Assembly: GCF_021730395.1 (NCBI RefSeq)
Contig: NC_069367.1
Span: forward strand, 70,727,501 to 70,791,500
Direction of reading: 5' to 3'
DNA from: Mercenaria mercenaria
Taxonomy: Eukaryota > Mollusca > Bivalvia > Venerida > Veneridae
DNA length: 64,000 nt
Position numbers and translations under genes: made by a program. Numbering within the stretch: position 1 is the stretch's first letter; every line of letters starts with the position of its first letter. Positions 23,628-35,485 of this stretch are shown here, one piece after another. The notes beneath the pieces are model-generated. The model ran no database searches and was not told the origin of the DNA. It worked only from the letters and a program-made list of their open reading frames with translations.

Positions 23628-25248
23628 TCTGCATTTTTGTAAATTTTACAGGAGAACGAAAAAACTGTGTATTGTCTTAAAAACACCGCTAAGTATTACC
23701 ATTCTTAGTAAATCATTATACATTTAAATAAGAAATAATGTATTGGCTTTTAAAATGCATTCAAATTACTTATTTTTAATATTTAGCAAAACATATCAGA
23801 TACAATAGTTTCACGCTCAAAATGACGTTACTGAATTTAAAAAGTTACCAGGAAACTATTGCTTCTGCAATTTTCATTAAGAATTATTTATAAAATTCAT
23901 ATTGCTTTAAGCATAAAATTATTGTTTTCCTTATAAATAACATAAATTGCAGATATACAATGAAAATAGTGTTAGATACAGTATTTTCTTTCTGATGACT
24001 TGGAAACTATTGTATATGCACTTGAATTGTTTGTTCATTTTTTCCCATTATTTTAATAAATTATCGTTTATCTTCATTTATCGTTCTATTTTTATTGATA
24101 AATTGGTAAACATATATTTGTTAAGGCTCTGAAAGTTACTAAACAATGTTTTAAGCCAGTGTTTATGGTCAAGTATAATAAAAAAAATTGCTTATCTTTT
24201 CCTTTAATAATCTTTTTAAAAAAAATTGTGACCGTACGCATTAATACTTGACTGTACACATTTCATTACATCCAGATAAAAATTTCATGCAAGAAATTCA
24301 TTTACATTAAAATGAAGCTATACTAGAGGAACAACATGGCAAACAAGGGAATAAATTAACTAGATAAATTTAATTATCACCGGTTTCGCCCCTCCCAGGT
24401 CTTCATCGGGAGTTTCATTTTTCAGGACAGTCAGTGAATTTTACTGGCATTATTTCAGTAATATTATAGAGCTTTTGTAATCTTTTTTAACCTATTGCCA
24501 ATATTGGTGTGCAGTGGCATAATTACAGATTAGTCCAGTTGCTTTTGAAGTGACAGTGTAATGCACCTTTATGCGAACAATTATTGGATTTTGTTCTCTG
24601 TATCACCTGTATACCACCATCTGTGCTACTTTTAGCAACACTGAAGTCATCACCAAGGGTACAGTAATACAGTAAAACTTTGGTAAGGTAAAAACTGACT
24701 AATATCAAGCCTTGAATTATTTTCAAAAACTTTTGAAAACTGAGATTTCCACACGCTTCCTTTTTTCGTTAGTATATAAGAAGACAGAATGTTATGGACA
24801 ACGATATTCCTATACACCCACAAATTTAGATTTTAATAGTACAGATGAAAATGACAAATCGACTAGATGTTTCTATCAGAACTTTAATTTATTATAATAA
24901 CTTCTATAAACTTTATTAATATTTATGTTGAGACTAAAATTTCAAATAATATCAGACAGTAAAATGAAAAGCCAGAAAGCAAGTATATGACCACTCGCAG
25001 CTGCGATAAATGAAATAGTAACTTTGGCACTTTGTCATGTCATTGCCCTCTCAGAAGCAGACAACCCTCCCATGTGAAATTTCAATGCATCATTGACCAA
25101 ATTTTGTCGTGCAGTCATGTACTCATGTCCTGACCTTTTCAAAGTAAAGGCCAGGAAAAAGCATCAAAATAGGCTATTTGTCACATTACAGAATGATACA
25201 TGACTGCTTCCATCTTCCATATTTTTTTCAAAATTAAGTCTATAGCCA
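23628..25248. other. Interior of the outer inverted-repeat element
   Basis: No coding frame. The noteworthy content is the repeated GATACAATAGTTTC motif and AT-rich DNA. Confidence 0.45.
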
Positions 25249-25456
25249 TTAACCCTTACCCTGCTAAATTTCTATAATGAACTTGTCCATCTTTCAATTT
25301 GGACAGTACCGTTAACTGTTAAAAGGGGTGCATACCAAAAAGATACTAACAGAATGGCGAACAGTGCAGATCATGATCAGACTGCTAGGATGTGGAGGCT
25401 GATCATGATCTACACTGGTCGCAAAGGCAGAATCAATCCAGCATGATAAGGGTTAA
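25249..25456 (+). mobile_element. MITE, TTAACCCTTA family (copy 2 of 5)
   Basis: Ends TTAACCCTTACCCTGCT and AGCATGATAAGGGTTAA; the central palindrome is built on GATCATGATCAG. 208 bases. The best-preserved member in the window. Confidence 0.85.
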
Positions 25457-25975
25457 AGCTTTAGCCATGATTGTTTTCTCCTTCTCTGGGGTTTGGCAGA
25501 CCATGTGTTGCATACAAATTTGCAGATACATTTTATAAGAAACATAACCAGTGTCTTTGCAGTTACCGTAAGACTACTGTATCTGTATCACATTCTGTTA
25601 AATGTTAATACACACTGTTATTTATTTTAGTTCTTTAATTTTCACATAATACCTAAACAACAATAACAATAACAAGTTTTCCCCTTGTTGTGTTTTACAG
25701 AAAATATTGTCACATACAAAATATTTTTTCAACTTGAGACTGTAACAGGAAACTATTGTATGTGCTAGGAGGCAGATACAATAGTTTCACGGTCAACAAA
25801 GTTAGTTTTTGCAGATACAATATTGTCTCATTATTTAAAAATATGACATGAAATTGTTGAAAACCTTTTATAATACTTTTTGCAGTAGTTGTATGACAAT
25901 AAAAGGTTTAAGAAAATGCAATAAAACCATTTTTGATCAGAATGTCAGATACAATTGTTTCCCGGTGAGCCCTCG

Positions 25976-28588
25976 AAGTGTTGTCTAATCGCCTATTGCA
26001 TCAAACGGAAGATATTGTGTAAAAAGTCACGAACCAAAAAGTTCATTATCATCAAGAGCTTTGTCGGACTGAAATAACAAAAAGGGTATAAACTGGTATA
26101 GACAGTCGAAAGAGTTATACTTCCTGCACGTTGCATCACCCCTCAGTGATCTCTATAATTGTGTGAAATCAAATGTCAACTTGATACCTTGAATAGCTTT
26201 ACAGTTATATAATTAAATAAAGGAATATCTTTTAAAATATATAAAAACGATAAGGTGACTGGGGAAGATTGAAAGGGACAAACAGTAGAGTTATAAAGTT
26301 ATGTTTTCTTTTCCAGTAAATATATCTATCCTTGTATGCAGTTTAAATAAATGGAGATAATTCAAAAAGTAAGCAAGGTGGACTTCTTGTACACAACTAT
26401 TCCTCTCAACGCACCATGTGTGAATGTCTCCTGTCTTTGTCTTTGTATTCAGTTCCCTTCGCACCTTTACAGCGAATGCCTCTAAGTATGATCACAATGG
26501 ATGATTGGTAAAGAGTTAAACAAGAAATTGCTATTAAAGTCCTCCGTCACAAAACATACTACATGCCAATACAACATTTTTGTTCAAAGTAAGGGGGTGG
26601 GGCACAACATATGTTTATAAGTCATAAATATATATCATATAATTCATGAAGCGGTATGTAGTCTGGAAATCTATATTTGTTGAATGCTTTTAGATGTTAA
26701 TATCTGCTTTTTTGAATATATGAATGTGATTTTATTTTTAAATTGGTAAGAATTAAGAAATTCTTGACTTTTGCATGACTCCGTTGCTTATGAAATAAGT
26801 TCACTTCACACTGGCGTTTTCTGGATCGTTTTCATCTATCATGCAAATAGAGTCCCGTTATCATAAATCTTAATTCTTATTTTTCTGTATGTCAGATGTA
26901 TATTTTATGATCTATTTTAAGAATGTGAAGAGTTTAGACCATTAAATTGTTTTTCTAAGAGCACGTATGCAATAAATTTTACAGTCGAACTAAACTGTAC
27001 TAATACTTCTAAAAGGAGACCGAATGGGTTATTTTGATTAATAAAAAAGAACATAAGGTTTTATTGTTTTCTTTTCTACCGGCTTCAAACTATCCCATTA
27101 TGCAATCAACGTTGGGAAAATTGTGGGAGGGGGCATTTTGTTCATCAAAATTATGTGAAGTGAAAGTGACTTGTAACAAGAACTGACTTATATAAAAAGA
27201 AATTAAGAATTACACATGTGTAATGTAGTACTTAGTTTTTAAGTATTCGTACATACGTTACAGTGGAAGCATGCTGAAATGAAAAAGAAAAGAATCCCAT
27301 TTCCTATAATAATGCTTAAGATATCTGTGTTAAGGTATTTACAAAATATGCAGACAAAGGGAATATACAAATATCAAAGTTCATTTGTAGTAGATATGTA
27401 TTGATGATAACGTAAGTGTCAAGGAGCTGCGGTTGAATATTTGATGTGTGCTTATAAATATGTGCATAATACAGTAATCATTAATCCCTGTGTCTTCTGA
27501 CTGAGACCATCTGCTGACATGTTTTCAATAAAATTGAACAATCCGTTAAGCAAGTAGCAACTGATGCCAGTAACGTTAGTATTATTTAGACGACTGAATA
27601 AAAAGTAATGCAAAGATAAAAATTTTAAATGTTTTTTGTAGTATGTCAGTTGCTAGTATAGTCTCCCTCTACTCTTATTTAAACGGAACGGATATTTTGC
27701 TGATATTAAAAACTGGTAAACAATTTAACACCCATTTGTGCCTAATTACTGACATTTAGTGTTAAACCTTATGGCTCTGAAAACTAAATTCTATAAAGGG
27801 AAAAGTGACCAAGATGGATTCATGATTTTGTAAATTCAGACTCTTTCAATGTCCATTATCACTGTGAGAAATTTCAACAAAATTGATAGGACAGTTTTGG
27901 AGTTATTCTTTGAAAAAGAAACGTTATAAGTAAGTTTAAAAAAGGGAGATAATTCACAAGAAGGCTGGGTAGATTTATTGTCCTTGTACAAAGCACTTTT
28001 CCTTAATGTCCTTAATTTTTGTATGAAGTTTGAATAAATTCCATTAATAACTTTTAGATGACGTTTTAATAGTATCTACAGAATGACATTGTCTCAAAGT
28101 GAATAGATAAAATGAATGACCTTTGACCCTAATTTCAGACATGTTTTCTATTTCTCATGTTCTTATTCAGTTTTGCATAAATTATAAATGACTACAAATT
28201 AGTTTCATAATACATTCGGGGTACAAATTTCTAGACTTAATCATTGAAATATAAGCTACACCGATAAAAGCGCAAAATCAGAATTTCATAGCATGACCTT
28301 TAGACCCCTCTAATTTACACAAAACATTTTTAAAAGTTTTGAAGACAACTATCAAATTAGCCGAGAAGGTATAGTCTGAAACATAAATATTGACTCCGGG
28401 CCCTCATTAGGTGATTTCTAGGGCACTTTTGTCGCTAAGAAGAATTTCTTCGAGTAACTTCGAGAAATTACTTGACGGGACTCTGAGTCGAAATTATACA
28501 CGTAACACTGTAATATGCACCTGTATCTAATGACTACCCCGCGCGTCTATCAATTAATCTGTCGTTTCAATACCGCAAGACGATTTAA
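25976..28588. other. Intergenic with two related dispersed repeats
   Basis: The segments around 26258-26420 and 27940-28040 share phrases such as GGAGATAATTCA and CTTGTACA followed by similar text, so they look like two diverged copies of one repeat. No gene was recognised. Confidence 0.45.
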
Positions 28589-29826
28589 CAAGAGGGTCAT
28601 GATGACCCTGGATCGCTCACCTGAGTAATATGAGCTACATGTTTCAAATGTCAAACTGATGATAAAATATTAAGAATGTCAGTAGGTCACATTCATGGTC
28701 AATGAAATTCAGTTTTACGACTGGTGTGCAAAACTGTGTATGTCATCAAAATTTCAAGGCTGTATCTTGAAAAACAAGATAGTAGGTCAGTAGGTCAAGG
28801 TCGAAGTCAAGTGACATCATATTACTTAGGGTTATCAGGTAATTATAATTAAACAGTCTTTGAAATAGGATCAAATGATTTTTTAAATATTTTTTCCTAC
28901 ATAACTCACATAATAACTAAGTGACCCAAGGGCAGGGCCTCTTTTAACCCCAGGGGCATAATTTAATCAATTTTGGTAGAGGACTACTAGACAATGCATC
29001 ATACTAAATATTAAAAGCCTAGGTTGTATGGTTTCAGACAAGAAGATCTTTAAAGTTTTTTTCCTATATAAGTCTATATAAAGTTTTGGACCCCCAGGGC
29101 AGAGCCTTTTTTCACCCCAGGGGTACAATTTGACAGTTTTGGTTGAGGACCATAAGACAATGCTACAAACCAAATATCATAGGTCTAAGTGTTTTGGTTT
29201 CAGACAAGAAGATTTTTAAACTTTTTTTCCTATATAAGTCTATGTAAAACTTGGGACCCCCAGGGCGGGGCCATATTTGATCCTAGGGGGATAATTTGAA
29301 AAATCTTTGTAGAGGACTACTAGATGATGCTACATACCTGATATCAAAGCCTTAGGTCATGTGGTTTTGTACAAGAAGATTATCAAAGTTTTCCCCATAT
29401 AAGTCTATATAAACCATGGGACCCCCTTGGCAGGGCCATATTTGATCCTAGGGAGATAATTTGAAAAATTTTGGTAGAGGACTACTAGATGATGCTACAC
29501 ACCAGATATCAAAGCCCTAGGCCCTGTGGTTTTGGATAAGAAGATTTTTAAAGGTTTTTCCTTTCGGTTGCCATGGCAACCAGAGTTCTGCATGGAATTC
29601 AATTCTTTGAACAATTTTGAAAGGGGGTCACCCAAGGATTATTCCTGTGAAGTTTGGTGTAATTCTGCCCTGTGGTTTTCAAGAAGAAGATTTTTTTAGA
29701 AAATGTTGACGGACACACGAAACACGTCACACGACACACGACGGACGACGGAAGACTGACGACGGACGACGGACAATGAGCGGTTACAAAAGCTCAACAT
29801 GAGCCTTTGGCTCAGGTGAGCTAAAA
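28589..29826. mobile_element. TIR element with ~166-bp tandem units
   Basis: GCTCACCTGAG near the left end (28615) is matched by CTCAGGTGAGC at the right end (29811). The interior has four or so diverged units of about 166 bases, each with AAGAAGAT followed by TTTAAA, TATAAGTCTAT and GGGACCCCC (about 29038, 29205, 29370, 29537). A short GACGGAC-type simple repeat lies at 29713-29775. No coding capacity; a pattern widespread in clam genomes (from general knowledge). Confidence 0.75.
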
Positions 29827-30852
29827 ACAAAACCAACTTCGAGAGCAATATTTCCCTACCTTGATTGGATTTTGTATATATTTTCATACATAGTTTATGA
29901 TATGGTTTCTTTAGATAAAGTCTGCGTATTAAAATGGCTTATAGATTATTTGAAATTTGAAGAAAAAAAATCAATCCAAAAGAAACCAAAGAAAAAAAAG
30001 ACAAGTTTTATATAATGGGTGTACACTGGTTCTTTACAATAGATTGATAGAAGTTACAATTCATTAAGTAAACAAACAAATAGTACTACAAGGTAGATGA
30101 TTATGATTCAACATAGCAATCTGTGGTTGATTGTTAATATGCGATAAAACTTATTATTTTGTGAATGAAATAAATGTTTTACCACTAACACATTTTTAAT
30201 TTCCTGCCAGATCATGAGAAATCTGACTTTGAGGTTACTCGAATTGTCATATTTAATTATAACGCCTCCGCGTCACTCGAAAGAAGTTCGTCAATTACCT
30301 CAAAAACAATAAAAATCGATACAGGTGTGTTTTTCTCTAAATGGGGTTCATCTCTAGTCACACCAAGGATTTCCTTCGGGTGATTTCACATTATTCCTCG
30401 GAGTAAAAAAGAGAAATTCCTTGGAGACATTGTGCTCGTTTCGGTCATCCTCCAAGGATCGAGCAGAATAGATTTTCCGGGGAAATTGGGATACCTTTAC
30501 ACCAGTTTTGCATTCATGCGTCGCAGTAAGTTGATAAACAATTAAACAATAAAGTTAACTAAATAAAGGAAATGGAGTTTTTCAGTTGGCAGAAGCACAT
30601 GTATACGCCAACAAAGTCTCTAACCTGTAGAAAAGCAATAAAAGTATGTAATTTCTGTGGTTTATTTTAAAACGAACTAGAAATGTTAATACAACCAACT
30701 ATCATCTTAACTAAATAGTATTGTCCTAAAGACTGGGAATATTTTCAAAATTGTGCGATCAACCTTTCTAAACATATAGATTTAGGAGATCAGCTAAGGC
30801 CTCTGCATCATGCCAGTGCGCGACTTACTGAACTCTCGGATTTGCTTTGCAG
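29827..30852. other. Upstream flank of CLCA copy B, exon 1 not found
   Basis: The first CLCA exon (signal peptide and first strand, usually containing an NGY motif) should lie upstream of 30853. I found no convincing candidate here or further left. It may be lost, or too diverged to see by eye. Confidence 0.5.
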
Positions 30853-31135
30853 GAAGTATTTACCAAAGCATCGCAGATGCTTTTTCAAGCGTCCAAACAA
30901 CACGTTTATTTCGGACAAATCAACATCATATTACCCAAAACTTAGAGTTGGAAACCGGAATATACAGGTATCCCAGCACGGTCTGAAATAGAGTCCTATA
31001 TTACCGTTGAAGAAGGAAAAGTTAAAACTCCTCACACAAAACGGAAGAGAAAGAAGTGCGGCTATCCAGGACAGTATATATATCTACACACTGTCTTTTT
31101 GTTAACAGAAGGAAAAACTAAGTGGGGATATCATG
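30853..31135 (+). pseudogene. CLCA copy B exon 2 (N-terminal catalytic region)
   Basis: Acceptor TTTGCAG, donor G|GTAAGT, phase 0 to 1. It reads EVFTKASQMLFQASKQHVYF then INIILPKT, a stop where the family has Trp, SWKPEYTGIPARSEIESY and KCGYPGQYIYLHT. It aligns with the family block IPETWK...Y......GE.I..T. The TAG at 30943 is a single-base change from TGG. Confidence 0.82.
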
Positions 31136-31176
31136 GTAAGTATATTGTTGATACTATTTAAACAGTTTTGCTATTA

Positions 31177-32345
31177 CGAGGGTGTTCGAAAAGAACTGCA
31201 ACTCCATTAATATATAGCTATTCACGAGGTTTTCATACACATAAGACCTGTGTCTATACATGTGCAGAATTTGGTTTACTTCCATTCACCTGTTTAGTAA
31301 TTATAGAGGTTCAATATACATGTATTCATTGTACTAAGCCAAAAATGGTTGGAAAACGTATAGCTAAATTGACTGAGATTCGGGCTTATACCAAAGAGAG
31401 AACTAAATTTGAGTTAAGTGCTAAATTTATCCATGAGGAAACTTGTGAAGTTTATGGACATAGTGAGGTGTCTTATTGCACTGTTACTCATTGGGTGAAA
31501 CGATTTAAAGCTGGTCAGGAGCATTTGGAAGACAAAAAAAAAATTAAGCGGTCGACCGAAAACAGCAACAACCAAACATAATATTGAGTAAATTCAGGAT
31601 CTTCTTTTCAAAGATGCAAGATTGACCGTTCGTCAGTTAGCTGCTCGTACAGGCTTGAGTTTATCTCGAGTTCACTTCATTTTGAAGAAATTTCTTAAAG
31701 TTAACAAGACATGTGCCCAGTGGATACCACCTTTATTAAGCGATTACCAAAAAAAACGCAACCGTGTTTTAAAGGCCAAGACAATGTTGAAGTTATACCC
31801 CCAGTACTCTCAAAAGACGTTTTCACGTCTTGTAACAGGGGATGAGACATGTCTTCACCATTACGAACCAAGAATAGGGCAGGCAAATCGTGTGTGGGCT
31901 ACCAGAAATCCGAAGATGTCCGTATTGCAAATGTACGCAGTCAGCGAAGAAAGTGTTGTATGTGATTTTCTTCGCACACCAGAGACCTGCTTTTCAAACA
32001 CCAGTACCAAAAGGCAAATCTGTAAACGGCAAGTTCTACAGACATGTTGTGCTGAACAAACTTGAACAGTATTTCCTTAATGGTCGACCATTGAATGGAA
32101 TGAAATACACACACCTTTGCATGACAATGCATCTTCACACAAAACACATATTGTGACGCAGTTTTTGAGCGAGAACCACGTGACTGTGCTTGATCACCCT
32201 GCCTATTCTCCGGACCTAGCCCAATGTGACTATTTTTTATTTCATAGACTTAAATTATATTTGGCAGAGCGTAGGTACGCCTCCAGGAATGCTGTTGGGT
32301 CAGCCATATTTCAGTACTTGAGCATTTCTTTTCGAACACCCCTCG
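31177..32345 (+). mobile_element. Mariner transposon (D,D34D type), degraded
   Basis: TA flanks at 31175-31176 and 32346-32347; TIRs of about 24 bases (CGAGGGTGTTCGAAAAGAAC and, in reverse, CGAGGGGTGTTCGAAAAGAA). The 1169-base length is typical of the family. It inserted in CLCA copy B intron 2 in the same orientation as the gene. The transposase is present but frameshifted. Confidence 0.92.
31345..32330 (+). pseudogene. Mariner transposase, frameshifted
   Basis: From ATG at 31345 (MVGKRIAKLTEIRAYTKERT) through the first HTH (VTHWVKRFKAGQEH), then after an A-rich run a new frame with DARLTVRQLAARTGLSLSRV, the linker, and LVTGDETCLHHYEP with the first catalytic Asp. Further frame changes lead to the second Asp in HDNASSHKTH and the third in HPAYSPDLAQCDYFLF. 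The spacing between the last two is 34 residues, diagnostic of mariner D,D34D. All three catalytic Asp codons remain, but at least three frame changes and a stop prevent a product. Confidence 0.88.
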
Positions 32346-32493
32346 TATGAACTACGTCATAAACACGTTGTTTACATGATTTTCTACTTTTCAAAAGAGA
32401 AGTTTAAACGTGTCCAATTTTTGATAGTTTGAATTCTTTTTAAAACTTATCCTGTGGTGAACACGTATAAAATATCAACCATTCTTTGTATAG

Positions 32494-32605
32494 AGAACGT
32501 TCTAGTACACGAGTGGGGACATTTTAGATGGGGCCTGTACGATGAATACAGTACGGGAAAAATAGGACGATTTTATTTGGACAAGGGTGTATGGAATCCA
32601 GTGAG
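32494..32605 (+). pseudogene. CLCA copy B exon 3 (metalloprotease motif)
   Basis: It reads ENVLVHEWGHFRWGLYDEYS then GRFYLDKGVWNPVR. The family zinc signature HExxHxxxGxxDE is complete (HEWGHFRWGLYDE). Phase 1 in, 2 out; donor GAG|GTAATG. The exon itself has no lesion. Confidence 0.9.
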
Positions 32606-34243
32606 GTAATGAGAATTTTCGACAATCGTATTTGCTGCCTTGTTATTATCTCTGGGTTTTATGCTAGAATATAGATGTTTCTTTTCATAAAATACAAATA
32701 CTGTAACCGGTAGGAAAGCATAATTCACAATGGGATTATTCATTCTTTTCTGAAATAAACCTGCTTACAGACCATCTTATAATTCATCAAATACATATAC
32801 GCCCGATTCGAAAAGCAGGAATATTTTATCTAAAATAAATAATAATATAAATAAATACGTACTATATACACACGTTTTGATTTGTTGTCTCTAATTGTGG
32901 TGATTCTTATGTACAAGTGAACATGTTAAAGTAAAGGTTCAAATATAAGAAAACGAAAATATTACATTTTTAAAGGATGAGAACTTTCCATATCCGTGGA
33001 TCATAAGAAAACAATTCGACAAATAATCAAGATGACACTTTCTCTTAAAGCACACAACTTTATCTTTGTGCGTGTCATTTATTTTCAATAAAAATTCTGA
33101 ATATATCCATTTTTGTTAACCCCTCGTTCATTCTTTCACGTTGCATTGGCAGTGCCGAAATGTGTGATAATATGATGTATTCAATAAATTTAAATCAGTT
33201 TCGGAAGAGAAAAAAGAGAGCTAAAAACTGATAAATACTTATGATCTAGAACATAAATTGACTTGGGCATAGACATTTAACTTTAGATCAGAAAGTCGCT
33301 GTAAAGGCCTAAAGTAACTGAGTCGTATGCTTAGATATTCCCCTCGCATTCGGGAAACTCCGGAAATTTCCGAGCCGGCCCGAGTCTCATTTTTTAAAGT
33401 AATAGTGATTGTGTAAAGGCTCATAGGGTAATCGAAATAGAATTATTTTAAACTGTATAACAATTTTATTTTTAAACAGTATAATCGAGCAATAATTTTT
33501 CTTTAAAATATGGCCGGAGCAAAAATAATAACTTTTTCTGTTTTTCGTATTTTGCGCAATTTATGAACAAAAAATGACCCTAAATTTTGTCCAAAATTTG
33601 ACTTCTACTATTGACTTCAATGGAAAACAAGAGGTTCAAATGGTAAGTGAAATTACAAACTTATAATTTCTAAAATTATGTCATCACTTAGAGGAAAGAT
33701 TAAATGAACTTTTGCCGCCAAAGCAAATTCATTATCTTAAACCATTTAAAAGATATAACAAATTAATCGAATTAACCCTTTTTATTTAATGTGTCAAAAA
33801 GCCGATAATACCGATTATTGGAAAAATTGAAAGTTCGATATGAATGATTTAAGAACGAGTGTCTCAAGAGAATATACATTTGAAGGAATTTTATAAAAGC
33901 ACACGCTTACGGTATCTTTAGGTTGCATGTCCCGAACATGAAGTAATTCCTTTTGAAAAAGTTCTAGCTTTGTGTCAGAGACTCAGTTTGTTATATACTA
34001 TTATGGATTCCATTCAATGTTTCTTAATGCTATATTCCTACTTTTTGAGGCATGAGGGATGTTAGACATTCCATTTAAACTGATGAAGAGATTCTGCTAT
34101 TCTTTCCATGCTTCCAAAGGACGTTCTTTTAGATTTGATTGATTTAACATTGAAAGAAATTATTGTTTGTCATCAGAATTACGAAAACTCTCCGTTTGAT
34201 TAATATATTTTTCTTTTTCATCTCTTATAACAATTTTATAAAG
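32606..34243 (+). other. CLCA copy B intron 3
   Basis: A 1638-base GT-AG intron of AT-rich DNA. A GC-richer patch near 33340-33390 resembles dispersed repeat debris, not assigned. Confidence 0.6.
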
Positions 34244-34422
34244 GTGCAGTAAAAGTGTGAAAGGGAAGGTTGGTAAAGGAAGTCGGTGTAATAGTGCAGC
34301 ATCGAAATGTGATACAAAAAAACACGAAGCAGGCGATGGACAAAACATGCAAATTTTGTCCAGATGAGGCCCAGACAAAATCCAGTATGAGTTCAATAAT
34401 GGCATTCAACTGGATGGATGCG
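34244..34422 (+). pseudogene. CLCA copy B exon 4 (Cys-rich segment)
   Basis: It starts RCSKSVKGKVGKGSRCNS and ends CKFCPDEAQTKSSMSSIMAF-NWMDA, matching the family block C.F.P...Q...SIM....ID.V. The two halves are in different frames; the A-run at 34316-34322 lies between them. A homopolymer is the one place where a base-calling error is plausible. Confidence 0.8.
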
Positions 34423-34719
34423 GTATGTGTGTTATGCATTTTATATTTTCTAGTTCAAATAGCATGTTGCTGTGACCAGGATAAATTGTGACTCTTAATA
34501 ATGTGGATCGATGATGTTTTTTTGGAATGAAATTTATACAAATTTTGTCAAATCGTTACTTGTAAAATTATTTAGAAAAGGAAAACTGATATTGTCATGT
34601 AGTGATGTGTGCTTCTATGCAAAGCATATTTTTAAAGATGCAGTTGCCATTTTCAGAAAGGATGTAAAGTACATTGCAAAATGGTCTTGCATATTATTTT
34701 TATATAACTTTATGTCTCT

Positions 34720-34931
34720 TTGCCCTTATCATGCTGGGCACGATTGATCCTGCCTTTGCGACCAGTGTAGATAATGATCAGCCAGCACATCCGTGCAGTC
34801 TGATCATGATCTGCACTGTTCGCCATCCAGTCAGTATCTTTTAGGTATGAACCCCTTTTAACAGTTAATGGTACTGTCCAAATTGAAAGATGGACAAGTT
34901 CATTATAGAAATTTAGCAGGGTAAGGATTAG
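34720..34931 (-). mobile_element. MITE, TTAACCCTTA family (copy 3 of 5)
   Basis: Inverse orientation to 25249-25456, sharing the central GATCATGATC palindrome and the CCTTTGCGACCAGTGTAGA phrase. It sits in CLCA copy B intron 4. Confidence 0.8.
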
Positions 34932-35340
34932 AATTGTATCATCACAGGATACCTAACCTCGAAGGAAAGAAAAAGGGCTTGAATTAACTGATGATTTTTC
35001 ATCATCATAAGCATATTTATGTTATAATTCAGTTTAATCTTCAGCTGTTTCAGCCACAAACAAAGGCCGAACATCATTATGTGTACCCCACATAACTGAT
35101 TTGATTTAAATACTACATTTGTAAACATTCAGACGGATGACGACAGTAGATCTGGTTCCAGCTAAGTTTACAAACATTTTAGTTTTTTACCCTACTTACT
35201 ATAATCAGCCTTGTAATAGTTTAATTTCAAAATGGAATAACTGAAACTGATATGGGCTCGTTCAAATTCTATTTTAAATGTATGCAGCAAATATTACAAG
35301 AAAACTACTTAACTAATACCTTTGTAAATCTTTACATCAG

Positions 35341-35485
35341 GTGTCTACGTTTTGTGACAACTAAGACGACAAAACTGTTCCTGTACATCAAAGACACAAC
35401 AGGAAGGCCCCTAATAAACACAATTTGGAATGCGGTGGTCGAAGTGCTTGGGAAGTAATGAGACAACACGATGACTTCAAAACAG
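35341..35485 (+). pseudogene. CLCA copy B exon 5
   Basis: It reads VSTFCDN-stop-DDKTVP then RKAPNKHNLECGGRSAWEVM and RQHDDFKT, matching the family text (V.EFC....HN.EAPN..N..C..RS.WEV....DF). TAA at 35362 is in frame. Phase 0 to 1. Confidence 0.85.

Larger units (their letters stand above)
21242..25975. mobile_element. Large inverted-repeat element hosting a nested mariner
   Basis: The left end CGAGGGCTGACCGGGAAAC and right end (in reverse CGAGGGCTCACCGGGAAAC) are matching inverted repeats. The motif GATACAATAGTTTC recurs inside in both orientations (about 23800, 23855, 23995, 25745, 25780, 25950). Without the nested 2358-base insertion the element is about 2.4 kb. No transposase frame belonging to it was found. 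A MITE (25249-25456) also lies inside. Confidence 0.6.
31136..32493 (+). other. CLCA copy B intron 2, mostly mariner
   Basis: This 1358-base GT-AG intron separates exon 2 from the catalytic exon. Of it 1169 bases are a mariner element plus its TA duplication, leaving an original intron of about 187 bases. Joining the flanking exons gives GYH-E-NVLVHEWGH, so the phase supports the splice. Confidence 0.8.

Noticed and set aside
29827-30852. Candidate first exon of CLCA copy B (for example ATG near 30572)
   Set aside because: The translation has no signal peptide and no NGY-type family motif, and no donor of the right phase was found.
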